Assembly (NCBI GenBank): GCA_030042755.1
Contig: JASHZC010000180.1
Coordinates: forward strand, 1-11,959
DNA length: 11,959 nt
Reading direction: 5' to 3'
Origin: Vulcanimicrobiota bacterium
GTDB taxonomy: Bacteria; Eremiobacterota; Eremiobacteria; Baltobacterales; Baltobacteraceae
A model generated the notes under the pieces. It ran no database searches, was not told the origin of the DNA, and was given only the letters and a program-made list of their open reading frames with translations. Below, piece by piece: positions 1 to 6,065 of the stretch; the stretch's first letter is position 1, and the number at the start of each line of letters is the position of its first letter. The translations under genes and the position numbers were made by a program.

Positions 1-896
1 TCGTCTATCAGGGCGATACGGAATTTGCATCAAACGAACAGCAGCGATTCCTCGTAAATAACGCGCCGTCGGAGTACGATCTCGCGTCGCTCGTTCGGAT
101 CATGGTCGAAGAGACGCGTCACGGCTATCAGATGTGTCATTTGCTCGTGCATCATTTCGGCAGCGAAGGCAAGATCGAAGCGCAGAAGCTGCTCGAACGG
201 CGAGCGTTCGGGAAGAAAAACCGCTTGCTCAATGCCTTCAATGACGACGTGACCCACTGGCTCGATTTCTTCGCCTACACGAATTTCATGGATCGCGACG
301 GAAAGTTCCAGCTCACGATGCTCTCGCATTCGGCTTTTGCGCCGCTTGCGTCTTCGATGGGTCCGATGTTACGCGAGGAGTCGTTCCATATGGGAACCGG
401 CATCACGGGGTTGCGCCGCATCGCCAGAGCCGGTGTGATTCCGGTTGAAATCCAACAGAAATACTACAACAAGTGGTTTTCGGGATCGCTCGACCTGTTT
501 GGTACGGATCGTTCCGGGTCGGCGCAGTGGGCGTACGCCTGGGGCATCAAGGGACGCGTCGACGAAGACAAGACACCGGATGGCGCCGATCGCGAACACC
601 TCAACGAGCGCGCGCGCGGGCAGTTCCATTCGGAAGCGCAGGCGACGGTCGATCGCGTCAACGAAGTGAACGTCGGTGAGGCCAACCTCTATCTCCCCGA
701 TATGCGGTTCAATCGGAAAATCGGCGATTATGCCGGCAAGCACTTTACCGTCGAAGGCCGCGAGCTGACGCCGCAGGAATGGGAAGTCTACGCTCCGAGC
801 GTGCTTCCAACGCAAGCTGACGAAGATATACTCAAAGAGTATTTCAAGAATCCCGAGTGGATCGCTCCGAAAGGCCAAGGGGAAGCGAACGCATGA
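1..896 (+). CDS. PaaA/BoxB-family diiron oxygenase subunit (5' truncated by window)
   Basis: The reading frame is open from the left edge (first full codon at base 3), and 297 residues are visible. It belongs to the phenylacetic acid catabolic protein family (PaaA/PaaC, BoxB), which are ferritin-like diiron enzymes that epoxidise aromatic acyl-CoA thioesters in the cytosol. Two ExxH iron-ligand motifs are visible, EETRH (E37/H40 of the visible part) and EESFH (E126/H129). Further family-like segments are FMDRDGKFQL, SLDLFG (162-167), GIKGR (181-185) and a C-terminal LPTQAD...WIAP tail. From memory, that tail and the DLFG/KGR segments look more like BoxB (benzoyl-CoA epoxidase) than PaaA. The N-terminal part, with the remaining iron ligands, is outside the window. 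The stop overlaps the start of the downstream crotonase (ATGA), so the two are translationally coupled. Family assignment is firm; the substrate (benzoyl-CoA, phenylacetyl-CoA or another thioester) is not determined. Confidence 0.85.
   Translation, partial: VYQGDTEFASNEQQRFLVNNAPSEYDLASLVRIMVEETRHGYQMCHLLVHHFGSEGKIEAQKLLERRAFGKKNRLLNAFNDDVTHWLDFFAYTNFMDRDGKFQLTMLSHSAFAPLASSMGPMLREESFHMGTGITGLRRIARAGVIPVEIQQKYYNKWFSGSLDLFGTDRSGSAQWAYAWGIKGRVDEDKTPDGADREHLNERARGQFHSEAQATVDRVNEVNVGEANLYLPDMRFNRKIGDYAGKHFTVEGRELTPQEWEVYAPSVLPTQADEDILKEYFKNPEWIAPKGQGEANA
877..885 (+). promoter_or_regulatory. Shine-Dalgarno for the enoyl-CoA hydratase
   Basis: AAGGGGAAG lies 7 bases before the ATG at 893, inside the 3' end of the oxygenase gene. 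It supports the ATG at 893 over an in-frame ATG at 857, which has no comparable site and would add 12 poorly conserved residues. Confidence 0.6.
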
Positions 897-1750
897 CGAC
901 GACCAACGCGCGAGAACTACAAGCGACGCCGTTTGGACGCGAGCCGCGCGCGTTTGAGGGCAAGCGCGTTATTTCGTACGAGAAGGACGGTCACGTCGCG
1001 TTCATCGAGATGGACGATCCGCCTGCGAACACCTACACGCACGAAATGATGCGTCAACTCGACGACGCGATACTCGACGCTCGATTCGATTCCGACGTGG
1101 AGGTCATCGTGATCGCGGGAAAAGGCGAGAAGTTTTTCTCTGCCGGTGCGAATGTCGGGATGCTGAACGCGGTGACGCCGGAATTCAAATACATGTTTTG
1201 TTTGCACGCGAACGAAACGTTGAATCGGCTCGAGCAGACGCCAAAGCTCGTGATCGCCGCGCTCAACGGCCACTGCGTCGGCGGAGGCCTGGAGATTGCA
1301 ATGGCCGCCGACATCCGAATCGCGCGCAAGGATTCCGGAAAGATCGGTTTGCCTGAGGTGTCGCTCGGTGTGCTCCCCGGAACGGGAGGCACGCAGCGAC
1401 TGGCCCGTCTGGTGGGCAAAGCGCGAGCGATCGAGCTTATGGCGACGGGCAAGACATTCAGCTTCGAACAGGCGCTCGATTGGGGCGTCGTCAACGACAT
1501 CTACGAAGGCACGGCGCAAGAATTTCACGATCAGATGGCCGATTATGCGCGCCAGTTCTGCACGCCGAACAAGGCGCCGATGGCGGTCGGCTTGATCAAA
1601 CGCAGCGTGCAGACCGGAGCAGAGATTCCGCTTCAAGACGCGCTTGCGCTCGAGCGCGAGCTCCAAGCTCAGCTCTTCAAGAGCGACGATGCCAAAGAAG
1701 GCATCGCCGCCTACAACGAAAAGCGCGTCGCGAAGTTCAAGAACAAGTAA
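893..1750 (+). CDS. Enoyl-CoA hydratase/isomerase (crotonase) family protein, BoxC/PaaF-like
   Basis: This is a 285-residue crotonase-fold enzyme. It probably hydrates or opens the product of the oxygenase encoded just upstream. Oxyanion-hole segments are SAGAN (83-87) and CVGGGLE (128-134). Both catalytic glutamates of true hydratases are present, E134 after GGGL and E155 in GLPEVSLG, followed by LPGTGGTQRL (161-170). About 25 extra residues precede the usual first strand. That extension, together with a segment reading FC-x4-NET (103-109) after the SAGAN loop, recalls from memory the N-terminal half of BoxC (2,3-epoxybenzoyl-CoA dihydrolase). BoxC is about 550 residues, however, while this protein has ordinary crotonase length. 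The ATG overlaps the upstream stop by 4 bases, and the small membrane-protein gene follows immediately. Hydratase-type catalysis is well supported; the exact substrate (epoxybenzoyl-CoA, dehydroadipyl-CoA or a fatty enoyl-CoA) is inference. Confidence 0.88.
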   Translation: MTTTNARELQATPFGREPRAFEGKRVISYEKDGHVAFIEMDDPPANTYTHEMMRQLDDAILDARFDSDVEVIVIAGKGEKFFSAGANVGMLNAVTPEFKYMFCLHANETLNRLEQTPKLVIAALNGHCVGGGLEIAMAADIRIARKDSGKIGLPEVSLGVLPGTGGTQRLARLVGKARAIELMATGKTFSFEQALDWGVVNDIYEGTAQEFHDQMADYARQFCTPNKAPMAVGLIKRSVQTGAEIPLQDALALERELQAQLFKSDDAKEGIAAYNEKRVAKFKNK

Positions 1751-1978
1751 ATGCGCCGTTGGGAGACGTTGACCGCTCTGGCCGCCGTGATCGCCGCAAG
1801 CGTTGCCGCGTTTCCAATTGCGGGACGTCTGTGGTTCGCGTTGCTCGCGATCGCACTGATCGGGGTCGTGGGCGGAGCGCAGGTCCATCGCTCGTTGACG
1901 GGCAGCCGTCCTGCGGCGACAGGCCTCTCGGCGCAAGAGCGGGCCCGGCGCATTCGCGAGCAACGTAACCGCCGCTAA
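1751..1978 (+). CDS. Small membrane protein, unknown function
   Basis: This 75-residue reading frame has its ATG directly after the hydratase stop (TAAATG), as expected for coupled translation. Two hydrophobic stretches at about residues 7-25 and 27-45 are separated by a glycine-arginine turn and could form two membrane helices. A basic, arginine-rich C-terminal tail (SAQERARRIREQRNRR) would stay in the cytoplasm. I do not recognise a family. It is probably real because of its position, its hydrophobic/basic layout and the lack of other coding explanation, but no functional link to the upstream pair is shown. Its stop overlaps the stop of the convergent ligase gene by 4 bases. Confidence 0.6.
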   Translation: MRRWETLTALAAVIAASVAAFPIAGRLWFALLAIALIGVVGGAQVHRSLTGSRPAATGLSAQERARRIREQRNRR

Positions 1979-3660
1979 TCGACGCGCTCGCGCTCGAGCA
2001 TTTCGGCGTAGATCTCGCGTACGCGATCGATCGTATCGATTTCTTCGGGCGGTTTGTCGTCGCGTATCCGTACGATGCGCGGAAAGCGCAACGAGAATCC
2101 GCTCTCGTGCAGATCGCTCTCTTGGATGACGTCGAAAGCGACTTCGATTACGATCTTCGGTTCGACCGGTATCTCGTACGAGCGCGCCTTGGCCCGTTGT
2201 TGTGAGAGCGGGAGACGATGCTCGAGAAACCACGGTGTGAGAGCGGCGATCTCGGCATCGGTCAGTCCGGAATACGCCTTGCCGATCGTCAACAACGCAC
2301 CATCCTCGCCACGTACGGCAAACGTGTAGTCCGAGAGCACTTTGGCGCGTTTGCCGTGTCCCCACTCGACGGCAACGACGACGACGTCGAGCGTCGAGAG
2401 TTCGCGCTTGAGTTTCAACCACCACTTTCCGCGCCTTCCGGGCGCGTACGGCGAGTCGATTCGCTTGAACATCGCACCTTCGTGTCCACGCGCTCGTGCG
2501 GCTTCGAACAGTCGGTTGACGCGAGCGGCATCCGCGCCCGGATCGAGCCGTTCGCAGGGTGCAAGGCGCACGCGATCGTTCTCGACCAGAGCGCTTGCAA
2601 GTCGCGCCCGCCGATCGATCAAGGTATCGTCGAGCAACAAATCGTCCTCGACCGCGATCGCATCGAACACGACGTACTGCAGCGGAACCTCTGCGAGCAG
2701 CTCCGCGTCGATCTCTTTGCGCTGCAGGCGCGCTTGCAGCGTGCGAAACGGCAACACGCTCCCGTTTTTCGATGCGATGATCTCGCCGTCGAGAATCATG
2801 CGGTAGCGCTGCCCGCGCAGCGCGCTTGCTACATCCGGATACGAATGTGTTACGTCGTTCATGTTGCGCGTAAAAAGCACGATGCGATCGCCGGCGACGT
2901 GCGCTTGGGCGCGAATCCCGTCGTATTTTTCTTCGGCCAGCCATGAGTGCGTCGAAAGGTCGGAGTACGCTTCTCCAAACGGGATCGGCGACGCGAGCAT
3001 GAAGCCAACCGGTGAACCGTAGCCGACGCGCAGGGCATCGATCGTGTCGCGTTTGGCTGCAACCGCAACGGCGCCCACGTCGCCCGAGATCATTACGGCG
3101 CGATGGACGATCGCGAGCGTCTGGCCAAATGCGGCTGCGATTGCGTCGTGTACCAGGCCTTCGCGTAATCCGATCCGCAGGTCGCCGGTCATGATCTTGA
3201 TGGTGTAGGTTGCTTCGAGCGGATCGCTGCACGCGCCCAAGATCCGCTCGCAAAGATGCAGCCGCCGCTTGCCTGCCGACGCACCCGACGCCTCCGCGAT
3301 CAGATCGAAAATGCCGGCGAGCGCTGCGGGTGTGAGAGGATCGCGAAAGAGCCCGAGGTCCGCCGGCTCGCGCAGGAGCGGCCCGAGCGCATCGCCCAAA
3401 TCGCCGTGCTCGCGATATCCGGCTGCAAGCTCCGCATCGGTCACGCCCCACGTGTTCTTCGCCGCCTGTACGATCGTGCGGCCGCCGATCGAGAGCTGTT
3501 TCTGATCGCGCGCTGCGAAGACGCGCCCGGTGAAGAATCGCGTCGCAGCCGAGAGATCGTCGTCGGGGAGCTCGCGAAGATAGCCGGAAAGAACTGCGAT
3601 CTTCTCGAGCTTGCTCGCGGTCGCGGCCACGGCCGCACACGTCCGGGCGAACGCTAACAT
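1975..3660 (-). CDS. lig: ATP-dependent DNA ligase (LigB-type)
   Basis: This 561-residue enzyme seals nicks in DNA through a ligase-AMP intermediate. Layout: an N-terminal helical DNA-binding domain (about 1-200), the nucleotidyltransferase core (about 210-420) and an OB-fold (about 425-545). The adenylated lysine is K245 in EEKYDGIR. Other nucleotidyltransferase motifs are ILDGEI (289-294), YVVFDAI (329-335), EGAMFKR (394-400), WWLKLKR (413-419) and RFPR (525-528) near the C-terminus. All catalytic positions appear intact. In bacteria that also carry NAD-dependent LigA, such ligases are accessory repair enzymes, often clustered with a metallo-beta-lactamase exonuclease, an Lhr-type helicase and a phosphoesterase. 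Here an exonuclease of that kind lies 4.1 kb away and no helicase is in view. The start is ATG 3660, preceded by a TACAAT hexamer 8 bases upstream and no Shine-Dalgarno, suggesting a leaderless mRNA. Confidence 0.93.
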   Translation of the reverse strand: MLAFARTCAAVAATASKLEKIAVLSGYLRELPDDDLSAATRFFTGRVFAARDQKQLSIGGRTIVQAAKNTWGVTDAELAAGYREHGDLGDALGPLLREPADLGLFRDPLTPAALAGIFDLIAEASGASAGKRRLHLCERILGACSDPLEATYTIKIMTGDLRIGLREGLVHDAIAAAFGQTLAIVHRAVMISGDVGAVAVAAKRDTIDALRVGYGSPVGFMLASPIPFGEAYSDLSTHSWLAEEKYDGIRAQAHVAGDRIVLFTRNMNDVTHSYPDVASALRGQRYRMILDGEIIASKNGSVLPFRTLQARLQRKEIDAELLAEVPLQYVVFDAIAVEDDLLLDDTLIDRRARLASALVENDRVRLAPCERLDPGADAARVNRLFEAARARGHEGAMFKRIDSPYAPGRRGKWWLKLKRELSTLDVVVVAVEWGHGKRAKVLSDYTFAVRGEDGALLTIGKAYSGLTDAEIAALTPWFLEHRLPLSQQRAKARSYEIPVEPKIVIEVAFDVIQESDLHESGFSLRFPRIVRIRDDKPPEEIDTIDRVREIYAEMLERERVD

Positions 3661-3674
3661 ACGCGACTATTGTA
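3661..3674 (-). promoter_or_regulatory. Possible -10 element of a leaderless ligase transcript
   Basis: On the minus strand TACAAT (3674-3669) is followed by 8 bases and then the ligase ATG, so transcription would begin at or next to the start codon. No convincing -35 element or Shine-Dalgarno is visible. The region between this gene and the divergent DUF389 gene is only 54 bases and must hold both promoters. Confidence 0.3.
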
Positions 3675-3714
3675 CGGAGAAGAGACTTCCAGTGCTATCG
3701 CCGAATCGGGCAGC

Positions 3715-4683
3715 ATGAGCGCTTTCTTCCGCTGGAGGCCGAGCGCCGAACAACGTGAGGCGCTGCGTCAAAACTCGCTTGCCGACGGTGAATTCTCGAT
3801 CGACTATTGCGTGCTGATGGTCGGCGCGGCTGCGATCGCAACGTTTGGCCTCCTTCAAAATAGTGCGGTGACGCTCTTAGGCGCGATGCTCGTGGCGCCG
3901 CTCACAAAACCGATTGGAGCGCTTGCCTACGCGGCGATCGATGGAAATGCGCGCGCAGTGCGACGCGCCGCTTTGACGCTTGCCGCCAGTATTGCATTTG
4001 CGATCGCGTTTGCGATGGCCGTCTCCGCAATCGTATACATTCCGACGCTCGGTAGCGAGATCATGGCGCGCTCGCAGCCTGATTTGTTCGATCTCGGCGT
4101 CGCGCTCGTGGCCGCTGCGGTCGCAGCCATCGCGCGCATACGTCCGAGTCTTGCAGACGCGCTCATCGGCACGGCGATTGCCGTTTCGCTGCTGCCTCCA
4201 CTCTGCGTCGTCGGGATTGGCTTCGTGCACGGCGATATCGATCTCGCACGTGGTTCGACGCTGCTATTCCTTACGAACCTCCTTGGGATCATGTTGGCGT
4301 CGATGCTCGTCTTCGTCATCTGCGGCTACTTGCCGGTACAACGCGCAGAGCGCGGCCTCGTTTCGACGGGACTCGCGGTCCTGATTGTCATCGTACCGTT
4401 GGCATATAGCACGACCCAATTGATCCGGCAAGATCGTCTGGAAGCCCAGTTGCGTCGTGCGCTCGCAAATGGGACGGCAACCTTCCACCCAGCGGACGTG
4501 CTCGGCACCGATTTCGACTGGACGGCCTCGCCGCCGGAGGTTACGGTCATCGTTCGAACGCGAGATCAAATCGTGCCGGCTCAAGTGCGCACGCTGGAGA
4601 CCCTAGCGCGGCAGCGAACCGGCACGAATTTCAAGCTGATCCTTGAAGTTTCACCTGTCGCCCTCGTCAACGACGGCAGCTGA
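3715..4683 (+). CDS. DUF389 family integral membrane protein
   Basis: The protein has 322 residues from ATG 3715. An in-frame TTG at 3670 would add 15 residues, but it sits on the putative ligase promoter and has no ribosome site. A short cytoplasmic N-terminus is followed by about six or seven membrane segments (roughly 30-48, 51-70, 84-108, 124-141, 149-171, 180-204, 215-232). The DUF389 (PF04087) hallmarks are GAMLVAPLTKPIGAL (56-70), the conserved SLLPPLCVVGIG (158-169) and a segment reading FLTNLLGIMLAS (185-196). The last 85 or so residues are a soluble alpha/beta tail. The family has no established biochemical function, and a transport role is only a guess. A stand-alone Lrp/AsnC-type ligand-binding protein gene follows 36 bases downstream on the same strand, so the two may be co-transcribed. 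Confidence 0.88.
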   Translation: MSAFFRWRPSAEQREALRQNSLADGEFSIDYCVLMVGAAAIATFGLLQNSAVTLLGAMLVAPLTKPIGALAYAAIDGNARAVRRAALTLAASIAFAIAFAMAVSAIVYIPTLGSEIMARSQPDLFDLGVALVAAAVAAIARIRPSLADALIGTAIAVSLLPPLCVVGIGFVHGDIDLARGSTLLFLTNLLGIMLASMLVFVICGYLPVQRAERGLVSTGLAVLIVIVPLAYSTTQLIRQDRLEAQLRRALANGTATFHPADVLGTDFDWTASPPEVTVIVRTRDQIVPAQVRTLETLARQRTGTNFKLILEVSPVALVNDGS

Positions 4684-4696
4684 CAGGTAGCCCTGT
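4683..4696 (+). other. Small inverted repeat between DUF389 and RAM-domain genes
   Basis: ACAGG-TAGC-CCTGT is a perfect 5-base stem with a 4-base loop beginning at the DUF389 stop codon. It has no T-run, so it is not a normal intrinsic terminator. At this size it may be chance or a weak processing or pausing site. Confidence 0.2.
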
Positions 4697-4719
4697 AAAG
4701 CCCTGCGAAGCGCAACTCC

Positions 4720-4998
4720 ATGGTTACGGCCTTCATCCTCATGAACGTTTCCCGTACCCACCTCAAATCGATCGCGGACGATTTGCTGGCGATCGACGGC
4801 ATCGCCGAGGTGTATTCCGTGGCCGGACCGTTCGATATCGTAGCGATAGCGCGCGTGCGCCAGCACGACGATCTCAACGATCTGGTGACCGAGCACGTTG
4901 CCGCTCTCGAAGGCGTTCAGAATACGGAAACGCTGATTGCGTTCAAGACCTTCGCGAAGAAAGACCTCGGCCTGCTCTGGGACATTGGCGTAGACTAG
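4720..4998 (+). CDS. Stand-alone Lrp/AsnC ligand-binding (RAM) domain protein
   Basis: This 92-residue protein consists only of the effector-binding RAM/AsnC_trans_reg fold (PF01037) with no helix-turn-helix. The pattern is a first strand VTAFILMNV, a helix (about 13-24), IDGIAEVYSVAG (25-36) and the family-typical GPFDIVAIARV (36-46). A second helix and a final strand TETLIAFKTF (69-78) complete the fold. Family members bind amino acids or related small molecules as dimers or octamers, either modulating a full-length Lrp partner or acting as a sensor. No Lrp partner is in the window. It has no strong Shine-Dalgarno (only GCGAAG 9 bases before ATG 4720). Its neighbours are a DUF389 membrane protein upstream and a nitronate monooxygenase downstream, so a role in sensing a nitrogen compound is possible but unproven. 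Confidence 0.82.
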   Translation: MVTAFILMNVSRTHLKSIADDLLAIDGIAEVYSVAGPFDIVAIARVRQHDDLNDLVTEHVAALEGVQNTETLIAFKTFAKKDLGLLWDIGVD

Positions 4999-5033
4999 CT
5001 CTCAGCGACCTGCTCGGCGTCGAGTACCCCATC

Positions 5034-6065
5034 GTGCAGGCGCCAATGGCCGGTGGACCGACAACGGTCGACCTCGTCGTCGCCGTCAGCAATGCCGGAG
5101 CGCTTGGCTCATTCGGCGCGGCATACATGACGCCGCAACAGATTCGCGATGCGTGCGCGGCGACGCGCGCTCGGACCGACGGGCCGTTTTCCGTGAATCT
5201 CTTCACGCCGGTTCCGGAACCTGCCCGTTTCAATCCGTCTGCAACGCTCGAGCGTCTGCATATCTATCACGACGAACTCGGCATCGCCGCACCGAGCGTG
5301 CCCGAACTGCCGGCGCAAGCCGATCGATTCGAAGCGCAGGTCGACGCCGTCCTCGAGGGCCGGCCGCGCGCGTTCAGTTTTACGTTTGGAATTCCATCGG
5401 CGGATGTTATCGAGCGTATGAAATCGACGGGTATTGTCGTCATCGGGACTGCGACCACGGTCGACGAGGCAATTCAACTGCAAGAGGCGGGAGTCGATGC
5501 GATTTGCGCGCAGGGAAGCGAAGCCGGTGGACATCGCGGAACGTTCGCCGTACCGTTCGAGCGCGCGTTGATCGGAACGGTAGCGCTAGTTCCGCAAATC
5601 GTCGATGCCGTACGCGTTCCGGTGATCGCGTCGGGAGGGATCATGGATGGCCGTGGCATCGCTGCTGCGCTTGCACTCGGCGCAAGCGGCGTGCAACTCG
5701 GAACGGCGTTCCTTACAACGCCGGAATCCGGCGCCCCGCCGGCACACAAACAAGCGGTGCGTTCGGCCGGCGAAGACGCTACCACCATTACGCGAGCGTT
5801 CTCCGGGCGCCAGGCGCGCGCCATACGCAACCGCGTCGTCGACGAGTTCGAGTGCGATCCCGATTCGACCGCACCGTATCCGCTGCAAAACGCGCTTACG
5901 CGCCCGATGCGCAATGCCGCAGCCTCGGGAGGACGCGAAGAGTATCTCTCGCTCTGGGCCGGTCAGGCGCCGCGTTTGGCGCGCACCCTCCCGGCCGCTG
6001 AACTCGTGCGGACGCTCGTCCGCGAAACCGACGACGCGATCGCGCGACTAGCTTCGCTACGGTAG
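5034..6065 (+). CDS. Nitronate monooxygenase (class I, 2-nitropropane dioxygenase family)
   Basis: An FMN-dependent TIM-barrel enzyme that oxidises alkyl nitronates such as propionate-3-nitronate, a detoxification role. The family signatures are all present. QAPMAGG (2-8 from the GTG) binds FMN, and GSEAGGHRG (161-169) carries the catalytic histidine H167. SGGIMDGRGIAAALALGASG (200-219) and QLGTAFL (221-227) form the flavin phosphate site, and SGRQAR follows. From GTG 5034 the protein has 343 residues, close to family length but missing the expected first strand. The in-frame sequence just upstream reads LSDLLGVEYPI, exactly what homologues begin with, yet no ATG, GTG or TTG precedes it in frame near the gene. 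The real start may be a CTG at 5010 (351 residues) or another non-standard codon. Its stop overlaps the convergent hydrolase stop by 9 bases. Confidence 0.9.
   Translation: MQAPMAGGPTTVDLVVAVSNAGALGSFGAAYMTPQQIRDACAATRARTDGPFSVNLFTPVPEPARFNPSATLERLHIYHDELGIAAPSVPELPAQADRFEAQVDAVLEGRPRAFSFTFGIPSADVIERMKSTGIVVIGTATTVDEAIQLQEAGVDAICAQGSEAGGHRGTFAVPFERALIGTVALVPQIVDAVRVPVIASGGIMDGRGIAAALALGASGVQLGTAFLTTPESGAPPAHKQAVRSAGEDATTITRAFSGRQARAIRNRVVDEFECDPDSTAPYPLQNALTRPMRNAAASGGREEYLSLWAGQAPRLARTLPAAELVRTLVRETDDAIARLASLR

Noticed and set aside
194..210. CGAAC...GTTCG near the left edge as a second LexA box
   Set aside because: The half sites are separated by 7 bases instead of 4, and it lies inside a coding region.
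917..3640. A 907-codon open frame on the minus strand spanning the hydratase, the small membrane gene and the ligase in a different frame
   Set aside because: The translation is low-complexity and arginine-rich, with no recognisable domain. It crosses two well-supported genes in other frames, so it is a shadow of GC-rich codon usage.
3670..3714. TTG at 3670 as the start of the DUF389 gene
   Set aside because: It has no ribosome site, lies over the putative ligase -10 element, and the extra residues are not typical of the family. ATG 3715 fits better.
4683..4705. Small hairpin and a short direct repeat (AGCCCTG twice) as a terminator or attachment site
   Set aside because: The stem is only 5 bases with no T-run, and the 7-base repeat is within chance. 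No mobile-element genes are nearby.
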